From Flaccisagitta enflata (Eukaryota > Chaetognatha > Sagittoidea > Aphragmophora), in contig OZ231128.1 in assembly GCA_965153355.1 (NCBI GenBank), positions 25,482,001 to 25,546,000 on the forward strand: DNA of 64,000 nt, in the 5' to 3' direction. Under the pieces are notes generated by a model. It searched no databases. It was not told the DNA's origin and saw nothing but the letters and a program-made list of their open reading frames with translations. Position 1 is the stretch's first letter, and the number at the start of each line of letters is the position of its first letter. Position numbers and translations under genes: made by a program. This document shows, in pieces, positions 50,179 to 64,000 of this stretch.

Positions 50179-50730
50179 CTAAAAATGGAGAAAAAGAGAG
50201 ATAGAACGGGACAAGATAGACAAGAGAGAAAACGAAATGAAGAGTTGAGTAAAGGGAGAAGGAGGATGAGTAGGATCCGGAAGACGACGCGAAAGAAATT
50301 TCGGAGAGGATAAAAAATCATTCATCGAGATGAGGAAGAAAGGAAAAAGAAAAGCGTCAGAAAAGCGACTTTTCATCGTGGAAGACAAATTCGGTTGTCT
50401 TCTTTGTTCCGCACTCCCGCCGTGGAACATTTCCTCATCCTCTCTTCCGCCTCCCCGCAGCTTCCCAACGACCACCTTCCGATCAACTCGGCTTGTTTCC
50501 GCTTCGATTTTATGAACTTTGTGCTCGTATGCCGACTTGATGATGTACCGCGAGACAGGCCCCAACGCTATATATGCTGTCGTGTCACGTTGCCATGTAG
50601 CCATGTTGATTCGCTGTTCCCAATAAATTCCCAGTGCTACCATCTTACGCCATGTCGCCTCAACGCTTTTGCTTTCATGCGCCAACTGGGCATCGCGTTG
50701 TCTCGCCGCTTGCCTGATATGTCATTGTTA
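50179..50730 (-). CDS. Hypothetical ORF, unrecognised
   Basis: An open frame of about 180 codons without a clear ATG near its start. It contains SVEATWRKMVALGIYWEQR, YIALGPVSRYIIKSAY and KIEAETSRVDRKVVVGKL before turning Phe/Leu/Ser-rich. GC content is about 50%, unlike its neighbours. A plus-strand ORF of 152 codons (50395-50853) overlaps it. Neither is recognised, and one may be a shadow of a transposon coding segment, since family C begins at about 50845. Confidence 0.2.
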
Positions 50731-50844
50731 CGCCATCATGATCTATTTCCGTTTTGTCGCGCCGCCCTTTCGACCTGTCCGGCTAACCGGCACGGCTGCA
50801 TACCACAGAACAAACCTCACATAGTCGCATTCCATTGCATTTAT

Positions 50845-51690
50845 TACCAGTAATGGCGGCTGTCGCCGTGAGGAAAAAAGTCGTAAGCATTGGTCTCTTT
50901 TCACCAAGCTTTTATCTTTAGTCACTGCAAATCTTTTTTTGATTAGATCAAATCAAAAGCAATTGTATGTATTTATTGCACTGAAAATCAGAGAAAAAAA
51001 GGACTGAGCCAAATGAGCTAGATGAGCTAAAATGCTCAAAATCACTCAACCAGACAATCGGCTATGCTCACTGACATGCTTTCTTGTATTTACATGCTCC
51101 CATCAAAACACTTATTTATCCCATTAAAAATCAGAAAAAAAAAAGACTGAGCAAAATGAGCTAAGTGAGCTAAAATGCTTAAAAACACCCTCACAGATGA
51201 GCAGTTATGCTCACTGATATGCTTTTTGTATCTGCTTTCTTAAACATGTATCAAAATATCTATTCATTTATCACATTTGAATAAAAAAAAGAAACTGAGC
51301 TAAATGAGCTAAATGACTTAGAATTCTCCTCACAGATGAGCAGCAATGCTCATAAACATGTTTTGTTATATTTGCATGCTCAAACAAACATAGATACACT
51401 CCTTTTTTGATCCTACTCAAAATCATAAAAAATCGAAAAAAATTCAATTCGCAATTTTCATAAATAAATCTTTAAAAAATCAAAACGCGAAAAATATTTG
51501 TTGTAGAGCATACTGCTTGGCGCCAAATGAAAGAGAATTATCAAATTTATTTACCCTATCAATTTTGTTTAAGGAACTAATCGGTCGGTGGAGATTCCCA
51601 ACTTTCGCATAAGAAAATGAAAACCATGTTTGTCTCGAATATGTCAAAAAGTCGAAGACTGACTTCGACTTTTTTCCCGACCATTACAAT
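50845..51690 (-). repeat. Family C dispersed repeat, copy 2
   Basis: Inverted relative to 18420-19320: AATGGCGGCTGTCGCCG at one end and GACTGACTTCGACTTTTT at the other, with AAATGAGCTAGATGAGCTAA subrepeats between. Confidence 0.7.
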
Positions 51691-52110
51691 TTCCCACCAT
51701 GGCAACTTACCACCATGCCAACTTCTCACCATGCAGACTTACTGCCTAGTCGACTCACCACCGTGCCAGCTTACCCCCATACCAACCAACCACCATGCCA
51801 GCTTACCCCCATACCAACCAACCACCATGCTAGCTTACCACCATGCCAGCTCAGCACCATGTCGGTTTTAACACCAGACCGTGTTACCACCATGCTAGCT
51901 TACCACCATGCTAGCTTACCACCATGCCGGCTAACCACCATACCATCTCGCTTTTTTGTCACAACGCCAGTTTACCACCAGACCGACTTACCCCCATAGC
52001 AACCTACCACCTGCCGATTTACCACCATGCTAGCTTACCACCATGCCGGTTTAGCACTATGTCGGTTTATCACCAGACCGGCTTATCACCACGCTTTCTC
52101 GCTGTCTTGT
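51690..52110. repeat. 16-20-nt minisatellite (ACCACCATGCTAGCTT)
   Basis: More than 20 degenerate units. The ORFs across it are repeat-derived. Confidence 0.75.
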
Positions 52111-52649
52111 CACAATGCCGTGCCATACGGCGTTCCTCTCACTCATTTATCTGCGTTGGTTTTGGTGACATTTGCGTTCAATCATCGAATTTCAAAGTTC
52201 ATAAAAACGGAGAGAAAAAGTTTTCAGGGGCTATATTTCTCCCGGTACTTTCTGCAGTAGTTATTACAAAAAATTTCGTTCAAGATATGTCGTGAATTTA
52301 AGATACATATCAGGTAGGATACTCATCCGGTATGAATCTTGATCGATAAGGTATGGGAAGCTTTGGATTCTTTTTTTTTTTTTTTTTTGTGGAGTATCAA
52401 GTTTTTAGGACAAATATGGTGATAAATGTAACACAGTTCTAGTAAAAGAAATGTCAAATATCTCGTTTGATCACTGATTCATTGATCAATTAAACAAGTA
52501 CGCATTGAGATGAACACATGTTGCTGGTAGCTTTTTTTCTATCAATCTGTCCTGTTGTCGGTCCGTCTATCTGTCTTACTGTCTGTCTTTCTGTCTTCCT
52601 GTCTGTCTCTTTCTGTTTCTATATCAGTCGCTTTATGTAGAATGTATCT

Positions 52650-52754
<105 letters not shown>

Positions 52755-52990
52755 GATCCCATTCATGGCCATCCACTTCATCTCTCCCACCTATTTCCAA
52801 TAACTCTTTTCTTTCTCTTCCTTCTTTTTATCGAGATTCTTTTCAGTTGCGGACACGCAACTCTTTAAGGCTATCGTTGCTTCAAAATGAAGTTACCCTG
52901 AATTTTTTTTTCTTTTATAGAATGTCAAATACTAGTGTAAGAAACCTCTTCAAAAAATTTCAGAAAATTGAAAAAAACAAAACAAATATA

Positions 52991-53280
52991 GGCAATTTTT
53001 CAGACGCTCGCTAGCCTGACTGGGGCAATGGAGGAAGCTGAAATTTTTACTGAAGACAAGACATGTGGCCAAGGTAGACCTGTAAAAAAAATTTAAATCT
53101 TATCATTTTACATACAATAAATCCAAGAAGAAATCTGTAAAATGTAACCATATAGAGGCTAGTAGCTTTTTTTGGAATTTGTTCCAGGTCTACCCTGGCC
53201 ACATGTCTTCTCTATCTTCAGTAAAAATTTCAGCTTCCTACGTTGCCTCAGTCAGGCTAGCGAACGTCTAAAAAATTACC
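52991..53280. repeat. Palindromic fold-back, about 95-nt arms
   Basis: CTCGCTAGCCTGACTG, GCTGAAATTTTTACTGAAGA and ACATGTGGCCAAGGTAGACC are repeated in inverse at 53187-53280. Confidence 0.78.
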
Positions 53281-53781
53281 ATCATTTTGTCATTCATTAA
53301 AGTGAAAATTGAAAGAAAATGCACGGTAAAGATACAATTCATGAACGATTTTCTTCATCAACTCTTTTTTAGCCCTCCTAACTATTAGTTTTAAAGCACA
53401 AATTCATGAAAGCAGTCAGCGTCTGTGTCTAGTGAGTAGATCGCCTGACATGAGCACTGCGATAATGCGCAAGGTGAGAATAAAAATTAATTTCTTGAAA
53501 CATAGACATTAGAAGAAAAACTTATGATTAAGGAAGGACAGACGGCCCCCTTTAGTCTGTTGTTCATATCCAGCACTGATACATTAAAATTTTTCATTTT
53601 TTTCCCCATTACTTAACCAATGCATTCTTGATTTTGTTTTTGCTTTGTAATTCGGGTCAGGCCAGTGCTATACAGTCGAAAATTGAAAGAGAGACCCTCA
53701 GCACGCATATTAGTCCAATCATCATGAAAACAGATTTTTAATTTGTCGCCTATCTTGAGGAAATGTGAGCCTTAAGAGGCT

Positions 53782-53850
53782 TTGTCGGTCCGTCGGTCCG
53801 TCGGTCCGTCGGTCCGTCGGTCCGTTGGTCCGTCGGTCCGTCGGTCCGTC

Positions 53851-53935
<85 letters not shown>
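53782..53935. repeat. (GGTCCGTC)n and (GT)n
   Basis: About nine GTCGGTCC units run directly into (GT)n. The left part is family A tetramer sequence. Confidence 0.9.
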
Positions 53936-53936
<1 letters not shown>

Positions 53937-54030
53937 AAAGTGGGAGATGGGATTTGAGGTTGGGGTGAGGGTGGGGGTTGGACGCCCCTACCCACCCGTC
54001 CCCAACGATATTTTGACCTCACGTTACTTG

Positions 54031-54256
54031 TTTTTTTAGTCGCTGACTAAGCGACTCTATAAGAGGGTGTGTCCCTTGGTAGGTATGTTGGTTGGTACGT
54101 AACGCGAAATTGGCCGACTTTGTGATTTCTGAGCGTAACAGCCCTTGCCCACCCAAAATACAGCCCCTGACCACCGAATGACTGCCCCTGCCTATCTACA
54201 AAGTGCTCCTGCCCACCTGTCAGCGACTGCTTATTGGCCGTCTATCCGGCCTTGTT
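54031..54256 (-). mobile_element. Family A copy, complete
   Basis: Poly-T, hairpin AGTCGCTGACTAAGCGACT (54038-54056), CTATAAGAGGGTGTGTCCC, GCCCTTGCCCACCC repeats and CTATCCGGCCTTGTT. 54257-54940 shows nothing recognisable apart from an end-like GCGACTGATTATTGGTCGTG. Confidence 0.75.
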
Positions 54257-54944
54257 CTTCTTTGTATTCATTTTCTTCGTCAGTTGTCATCTCCTTCAAT
54301 CATCATCGTCATTTCTCCGCGACACAAGTTACCTCTTCTGGTTCTTTAAGGTTGGTAAGGTTTCGTTAAGAAAGGCTCAAATCCACACGTACAGTTTACA
54401 GTGCACAGTACTTATAGAATTATAAAACAACATTGCCTAGTTCTGTTCTTATATTGGGCAATGAAAATCTTCAGCGTAGCACCTGCGCAGTACTTAATGC
54501 GTCTGTGTGTACACCTCTTTTATCTCATATTTGTGAGACAGCATGATAAAATAAAGTCTCTTTTTCGAGGAAACTACGGCTCTTTCAGCCACTGGGAGCA
54601 GATGTAGTACAATGGAACTGTTTTTGAGCTTGCTGCATGCTAAGCGATTCCGCAGGTTCAGTGATTCACGAGTTTTGATGCCCCTGCCTTATCGTAAGCG
54701 ACTGATTATTGGTCGTGTATCTGGCAATGCAATGTTGCTGAAAGAGAGTCAATCTTCAAAAATTATTCGCTCATTGGCTCAATAAATCTGATTTTTCACG
54801 ATAATTATTCTCAGTTCCTGTCGCAGAAACAACGTTATCTCATTCTCTTCATTATTATCCTTCCTCTCTTACTGTCAGTCTATCACTGCTCTCTCTCTCT
54901 GTCTCTGTCACACCCTCTCCCTGCCTCTCTTTGCTTCTCTGTCA

Positions 54945-55004
<60 letters not shown>

Positions 55005-55017
55005 TTCTGTCTCTGTC

Positions 55018-55084
<67 letters not shown>

Positions 55085-55108
55085 GGCTCTCTCTCTGGCT
55101 CTCTCTCT

Positions 55109-55192
<84 letters not shown>
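54945..55192. repeat. Compound (CTGT)n-(CT)n microsatellite
   Basis: Two CTGT blocks separated by CTCTTTCTGTCTCTGTCTCT, then CT with CTGG interruptions. Confidence 0.93.
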
Positions 55193-55193
<1 letters not shown>

Positions 55194-55396
55194 CACAACT
55201 TCTTTTCAATCTGTTCAAACTCTACCTCTCCCAAGTCCCCTTCCTCCATCCTTTTCGTTTTTTAGGAGTCTTACCAATCTCTTCGATCTTGTTCATTAGC
55301 GGAAAAGGCAAGAAGAAAAAGAAAGAAAAAAAAAAGGAGAGAGAGAAAAAAAAAGAATGAAGTAAGACAAATTCGTCTTCTCGTAAAACTCTAAAA

Positions 55397-55976
<580 letters not shown>

Positions 55977-56164
55977 AACAGACAGACAGAGGCAGACAGA
56001 CAGGTGGAAAGATGCCGATATAGCAAGAGCCTATCAGACAGTGAGACAAAGAGGATAAGAATAAAGGAAAACAAAAAGAGGTTCGTAGGAAAAAAAATCC
56101 AAGGTGAGAGAAAAACAAGCCCAAGAGGGCAACAGTCGCGTGCGTCTGGAAATGACAGACAAAA

Positions 56165-56380
56165 AGTAAAAAAATATCAGGAAATGTTAAAAAATGTTAA
56201 AAAATGTTAGATAATGTTAAATGATGTTAAAAAATGTTAAAAAATGTTAAAAAATGTTAAAAAGCCAAAAATGTCAGAAAGTGTTAAAAAATGTTTAAGA
56301 TTGTTAAAAAATGCTAAAAAATGTTAAAAGATGTTAAAAAATGTTAAAAATGTAAAAAGAAGTCAAAAATGTAAAAATGT
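56165..56380. repeat. 10-11-nt repeat (AAAAATGTTA)
   Basis: About 18 degenerate units, ending in a family A end with perfect hairpin AGTCGCGTGCACGCGACT (56450-56467). Confidence 0.75.
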
Positions 56381-56599
56381 GACGGACCGACGGACGGACC
56401 GACGGACGGACCGACCTACCGACCTACCGACCGACACGGCAAGGTGTAGAGTCGCGTGCACGCGACTAAAAAGGTTATGGCAAAGAAACGAATTACTACT
56501 GTTGTATGAGAAGTTTTGGGGGTTTAGAAAATAGAGGGAAAGACAGAGTTTATGAATGTAACGACAAATGCAACGAATGAGACTGACAAGAAAAAAATA

Positions 56600-56600
56600 G

Positions 56601-56639
<39 letters not shown>

Positions 56640-56796
56640 AGGAAAGAAAGAAGAAAAGAAAGAAAGAAGGAAAGAAAGAACGAAAGTAATAAAGAAAGAA
56701 AGAAAGAAAGAAAGATAAAAAGAAAGAAAGAAGGAAAGAAAGAAAGAAAGAAAGAAAAAGAAATAAAGAAAGAAAGAAGAAAGAAAGAAAGAAGGA

Positions 56797-56840
<44 letters not shown>

Positions 56841-56919
56841 AAAAAAGAAAGAAAAGAAAGAAGAAAGAAAGAAAGAAGGAAGAAGGAAGGAAGGAAGGAA
56901 GGAAGGAAGGAAGGAAGGA

Positions 56920-56959
<40 letters not shown>

Positions 56960-57032
56960 AATTAAAAACTAAGAAAAAAAAGAATGAAAGAAAGAAAGAA
57001 AGAAAGAAATTAAAAAAAGTTCTAAGAAAAAA

Positions 57033-57104
<72 letters not shown>

Positions 57105-57152
57105 GAGAAAGAAAGAGAGAAAGATAGACAGACAGACAGAAAGAAAGAAAAA

Positions 57153-57224
<72 letters not shown>

Positions 57225-57228
57225 AGAG
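56600..57228. repeat. (GAAA)n / (GGAA)n microsatellite
   Basis: More than 600 nt with several interruptions. 57229-59790 holds no recognised gene. Confidence 0.93.
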
Positions 57229-59789
57229 GTAAAGAAAAAGTAAAGAAAAGAGAGAGAAAAAATCATGAGAAAGCAACTGAAAGAGTGAAAGAGCTGGAAA
57301 GGAGTGATCTCTAAAGACCTTTTACTGCCACTTTGGCCATGTTTGTTCGGCCGGTTTTCTGCTTTCAAAGCCGCGGGCGAGACTCTAACACGCCAAACCC
57401 GAAAAAAACCCAAACTCAGAGTTGTTCTCTCTCTCTCTCTCTCTTTCACTTTCTCATCGATCGATTGGGTTGAGGGGAACCCCCCTCTAAACATCGATTA
57501 AACTTATTGCTCCCCCCTCTCTCCCTCCTATCCCCCCTTCACCTCATTTGAGTTATTAATATTACGCATGAAAAGAGCGATTGATTCCCCGGTTTCACCA
57601 CTTCCCCTCACCCCCCCTCACCCCCCTAACTTAACAATTTACAACTCGTTAGTGATGTTTTGTTTATTGGTGTGTAAAGGGTTTGTATGCCCCTGCCCAC
57701 CCGACTACAACTGAAGAAATTCCATGAGGGGAAATCCTGATTTTCAACCGAATCCTCAATTTTCAATCAAAATTCGAGAGTTTGATGAATAATCCGGTTG
57801 ATGAGATAAAATGATGTCAATGTAGATTCATTTGTTATTTAATGTTTCAAAAGATGATAGAAAATGGAGATAAAGTTTTAAAAATCGTCTATCTTTTTAT
57901 ATTTCTATTATCTTGAAATCAACTCCAAGTATCGATGGACTTAAACAAATAAGCGTCTTTTTATAATCTGGGATCTTGACCTTTAAGATCCTGGACTATA
58001 ATTTCATTAAATAGACCCAATCTATCTTTCTTATCTTAAAGACAGAATCTGATCTAATTTCCATTCAGCGTTGTTTCAATCCTTGAGTCGCGTGTTAAAC
58101 AGAAGGTAAAGATTTCATATACAAATTGCCTTTTGACAATGGTTTTATTTTTATGTACAACCAGTTAATTTCACGGCAATTATTTCAGAGAAATTCAGAA
58201 TGAGAAAATATCATTTCAGAGAATTTCCACTACAAATTTGACAGAAGTGAATTGTGAATAAAATCTGAATTGACAGAGAGAAAGCAAGGCGCGACAAAAA
58301 GGGGATGAAGAGGAAGGGTTTCTTTCTCTCTACAATAAGGATATCATTATCCAATTATACAATTATTTACTTATTACAACCAATAGGATCTGCATATAAA
58401 AATACGGAAATTGTAAAAGAGGCGCAAAAACTAAAGGATGAGAAAGATGAAGAAGAAGTTTCCTCCCTTCTCTTACATTGACGATATTGATATCCAATCA
58501 TAATTATGATATTACTGTGACACTTATTTTCAACCAATAAGCTTTTCTTAGACTGCAATGTGAATCTCGGGACCGGAACACAGAAAATCATACTCTTAAT
58601 TCTAAAGTTGAGAACTCTCCTTCTTTAGCAAAAAAGAAGAACAAGAAAATGCAGTTCTCAAAACATTCCACAATGTTATAGGCGACTAAAGTACAATCAT
58701 GAGAGGAAATATGAAAGTGAATGGCAGTTTTCAACATAGGCAAGAGCCTTGCTGATCCATTCTCACTAAATAAGTCAATGACGCAAATGCACATTTTTTA
58801 CAACAACGACATTGTTACCCTGGGTTACTTGTTTAAAATACACCATTCTCCTTAGTCAAGAAATACCTTACTGCTCCTTGCTCCACTGGGGTGCAACCTT
58901 GCTCCTATCGAATGCCTGTTCCGACTTTCCTACCCAGCCTTCGATGTCCCCTCACCCACCCATACCTCACTTCAAGTTCCATCCCTAGCTAGCCTCATTT
59001 CCAAACGAAACCCTTTGATTTCACCCAATTGTTCCGGGTGAGTTTCCTGTGACCCAGCCTCATTATGCTCAAACTGGATTTATCGTTTTTCAAGACAAGT
59101 AGCCAACAAAAACCTCAGCCATGGCGGCCGCGGGCGCCAACGGGCGGCGTAGGGCGGAAATGGCGACCCAGACCGGCCATGGGCAGCCGCGATTGCCTCC
59201 GACGACATGGAGCTCAAAAGATCACTTAATTTGTTGCTGAATTTAAAAAAAGCAAGCCGGGTGCAGCCCTTTCCATTCCACTTTGACTTTCATCCATCCC
59301 GTTTGCTTTTTTCGACTCCTGGGTTTCCGCATGACGTTCTCTTTTGTCTCCCTCCCCCCCCCCATGGCCAGATTTAAGCTCTTTTTCTGTTAAGCTAAAA
59401 TTATTCTCTTTAGAAGTGCTTTCAAAGGTCCCTTCAGAATCAAAATTATGAATACAGCACACAAGGTGTTGCAATTGTACAATGTTTAGCATAGTTTGAG
59501 AGCGCAGACACTGCCAGACAAGGATGAAAGAAGAAAATGTTTAAGGTGGTTGTAGTTGTACTTATGAACGCTAACATAAGGAACGTGAAAACGAGAAGAA
59601 GAAATCTAAACGAAAAAAAAACTATACAAAAAGAAAAAGTAGTTGGGAAAAAGTAGTTGGGAAAAAGAAGGAAACCGGAAAAAGAAAAAAAAGCAGGCGC
59701 AGAAAAAAAATGGGTTGCAGTGAAAAACGAGAGGCGAAGTCGTGAAGGTTCATGAAATATTTACTGAAACGGAGACCAACGCCACGAAG

Positions 59790-60012
59790 CCGACCCTAGG
59801 AAGAATCACGCCAACCGTATGGCGGACTACGCCAGTCCGCGGCGGCCTACGCCAATCCGCGACGGATCACGCCAATCTGCAATGGATCATGCCAACCATT
59901 TGACTCGCCAACCGTATGGCGGACTACGCCAATTCGCGACGGGTCACGCCAATCGTACGGTGGATCAAGCCAACCTTGCGATGAAATGCGCCAACACACG
60001 ATAGCTCACGCC
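59790..60012. repeat. 19-20-nt minisatellite (CACGCCAATCCGCGACGGAT)
   Basis: About eleven degenerate GCCAATC/GCCAACC units. The 61-codon ORF is repeat-derived. Confidence 0.7.
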
Positions 60013-60053
60013 GACCACAAGGAATTGACGGCCATCTGTGGTGAATTCAACTG

Positions 60054-60375
60054 CCGTATTTTTTGCATTAAGCGCCCCCCTCCAAATAGCGCCCCCCTCT
60101 TTTTTTCTTTAAGTTACACTTTTCAGAAAAGATTTGGATAGAAATATTGAATAAAATGAAGAAATAAAATAATACAATGAGCCATTTTCACTGACTTTCC
60201 AACAGATACATGCAATGAATGTTTCCATTTTGAGTCAAATTTAGCATTTTGATAAAAATTATAGACTGAATGACAGTTCATCTACATTACAAAGGGGGCG
60301 CTAATTAGAAGTTCAAAAAGCAAAATCATATTTCAATTTCAAAAGCACCCAGGGCGCTAATTAGAAAAAATACGG
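60054..60375. mobile_element. Family E MITE, copy 2
   Basis: CCGTATTTTTTGCATTAAGC to AATTAGAAAAAATACGG, with CGCCCCCCTC inside the left end and AGGGCGCTAATTAG inside the right. Confidence 0.72.
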
Positions 60376-60754
60376 TAGTTACAGGCCAACTACGGAAACT
60401 GGTTGGGGAATTTCAACGCCGAGTTACTACAAGGTGGCTCTATATTTGTTATTTACGTCAATCATTGAGTTTTGTCAACTGGAATAAATCACGCCAGTCA
60501 CAGACGAGTAACGCTAACTGCAGGTACACCAACAGACGGATAAACCAAAGTTGTAGCTTGTTTCAGACACATGAAACTCATGGAAAGCAACCTAAACTTT
60601 CCTTTTCCTCATTCTTCCTCTTCTTCAGTTGACTTTTTTTTTATTTTTGGTCTTCTTTTGGTCTTTTTTGGTCTTTTTTTGGTCGATAAATGGTTAAAAT
60701 GCGTTAAAATTGGGGCGATGAAGGTTTTGCAACTTTAGATTCTGGCAGAGGGAA

Positions 60755-60858
<104 letters not shown>

Positions 60859-61045
60859 TTGTGAAAGAAACATTGAGCTGTTTGGGTAAGAATTGAAAGC
60901 AGACAGACAGACAGACAGACAGAGGGGATCTACCTGTGTTCCTCCGCTCCCCTCATTTCATTGATGATGTAAACCCCCCAATATTGCTTGTCCATCTCCA
61001 TCATCTGTCTACTTGAGGGTTGAGAGTTAGGCTCTATCTACAGGG

Positions 61046-61048
61046 GTA

Positions 61049-61116
<68 letters not shown>

Positions 61117-61124
61117 ATGAATGA

Positions 61125-61160
<36 letters not shown>

Positions 61161-61193
61161 AAAAAAGAAAAAACGAAAGAAAGAAAAAAAGAG

Positions 61194-61260
<67 letters not shown>

Positions 61261-61273
61261 ATGAAAGAAAGAG

Positions 61274-61324
<51 letters not shown>

Positions 61325-61479
61325 AAACAAGGCCGAATACACGGCCATCAGTTGCGGACGGGTGGGCAGGGGCGGAAATACGCGTTTTCCCACTTTTCAA
61401 CTCGAGCGTGACGGACCGACCGACCAACCGACCGACGGACGGACAAAGCCTCTTATAGAGTTGCGTGTCCGCAACTAAA

Positions 61480-61547
<68 letters not shown>

Positions 61548-61549
61548 AA
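61046..61549. repeat. (GAAA)n split by a family A insertion
   Basis: (GAAA)n to 61326 and again from 61481, with a 154-bp family A element between. Confidence 0.93.
61327..61480 (+). mobile_element. Family A copy, short and complete (154 bp)
   Basis: ACAAGGCCGAATACACGGCC, GGACGGGTGGGCAGGGGCGG, TTTTCCCACTTTTCAACTCG, GACCGACGGACGGAC, CCTCTTATAGAGTT, hairpin AGTTGCGTGTCCGCAACT (61459-61476), then AAAA. Confidence 0.8.
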
Positions 61550-61807
61550 AAAAAAGGCAACTGAGGAAGAAGGGAGGAGGAAGGAAAGAAAGGAAAACAG
61601 GAGAAGGGAAGGAAAGAATGAATCGAGAAAAAAGAAAATAAAGAAGAAAGTGGTTGAAATGGAGGGTAAGCAAGAAAAGGAATTGTCTTTTATGCTTTCT
61701 CGATAGACACGCACTCCATCTTCGGCGGTCATATTCTCGGCTCGTGTGAACCTACGCCCCTTTGCATGCCCTCCCTAATCGACATCTTTATGGGCCGTTA
61801 TTATGGA

Positions 61808-62802
<995 letters not shown>

Positions 62803-62959
62803 AAAAACATTCCTTCTTATGTAATTTGATATTTGATTCTTTTGTAATTTTTTCACTTTCACAGCTTATTCATTCATACTTTCTTGTATCTTTATTTTCC
62901 CTTCATTTTTTGTCTCTTTCTATTTTTCTTTTTTGTTTCTCTGTCAATTCTTTTTTCTT

Positions 62960-62975
62960 TATTTCTTTCTTTCGC

Positions 62976-63036
<61 letters not shown>

Positions 63037-63171
63037 TCTTTCTTTCTTTCTTTCTTTCTTTTCTTCTTTCTCTTTTTCTTTCTTTCTTTCTTCCTTCTTT
63101 TCTTCTTCTCTCTTTCTTTCCTGCTCCTACTTTTTTCTTTCTTTCTTTTCTTTTATTCTTTCTTTTCCTTT

Positions 63172-63267
<96 letters not shown>

Positions 63268-63270
63268 TCT
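62960..63270. repeat. (CTTT)n with a (TTGC)n segment
   Basis: About 300 nt. The reverse complement resembles 49120-49278, including the GCAA block next to GAAA. Confidence 0.92.
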
Positions 63271-63572
63271 TTCTTGCTTTCTTTTGCATGCCTTCCCATC
63301 CTTTCTTTCCTCACTCCTTTCTTTTCCAGCCATTTCCTTCAGTCTTTCTTTCCCGCTCTTCCTTCCCCCCCCCCCCATCTCGCCGGCTGTATTATCGCGA
63401 CCTTTGTGATCTTTTGCGCGTCCCTCTCCTTATTTTTGGCGGCCACCTTTCCCCACTGTTCAGCTCTCATGATATATTTATTTGTTTGCCGATGGTCTAT
63501 CCTCTTTTTTTTTTCTTTTATTATTGTATATATCGCTTGTCGACAAGAATCTTAACGGCCTTGTCACCACAT

Positions 63573-64000
<428 letters not shown>

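Noticed and set aside
56550-57494. 314-codon Phe/Ser-rich ORF
   Set aside because: Translation of (GAAA)n on the reverse strand.

Overview
This is a repeat-dominated animal nuclear contig with three multi-exon genes that can be reconstructed by splicing. There is no bacterial-style gene order, no rRNA or tRNA and no CRISPR array. The best organism guess is a cnidarian: the clearest gene is a trypsin-fold serine protease with two C-terminal ShKT domains, a layout well known in Cnidaria. The taxon call is inference. No species can be named from this window.

Gene 1 (minus strand, 21569 to 6766, 8 coding exons, 392 codons before the stop) is a secreted chymotrypsin/trypsin-family (S1A) protease. 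It has a TATA box, signal peptide, activation site, complete His/Asp/Ser triad, a poly-Gly linker encoded by a GC-rich trinucleotide repeat, and two ShKT domains. Every exon junction keeps phase. Gene 2 (plus, 24674 to 29768, about 9 exons) encodes a roughly 1040-residue RNase H/DDE-transposase-like protein of a family I know only as 'uncharacterized'. It carries two in-frame TGA codons, so this copy is probably decayed. Gene 3 (plus, 33252 to 36369, 6 exons, about 376 residues) is a secreted protein with a signal peptide, ten near-identical 12-residue Ser/Asp-rich acidic repeats, two cysteine-rich modules and a poly(A) signal right after the stop. I do not recognise its family. A tetraspanin C-terminal fragment lies antisense inside a gene 1 intron at about 10.1 kb.

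The rest is mobile and satellite DNA. Family A is a dispersed non-TIR element that starts ACAAGGCC and ends in a hairpin plus CTAAAAA; its hairpin stems co-vary between copies. Family B comprises fold-back elements (GGGCAGCGGCCCC ends) carrying 20-21 nt minisatellites. Family C is a dispersed repeat of about 0.85 kb. Family D comprises MITE-like elements of about 230-250 bp with GGGCGTGTTTCT ends. Family E comprises MITEs with CCGTATTTTTT ends. Two hAT-type insertions have perfect 8-bp target duplications (36463-38648 and 45900-46023). There are also large palindromes at 1.2, 3.2-4.3 and 53 kb, a 94-nt higher-order minisatellite at 47.3-48.6 kb, and very many long (GA)n, (GAA)n, (GAAA)n, (TTG)n, (CA)n and (CTGT)n microsatellites, several of which make up most of an intron. 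Long low-complexity ORFs (poly-Leu/Cys/Val, Ser-Leu, Arg-Glu, Lys) are by-products of these repeats and are not annotated as genes.
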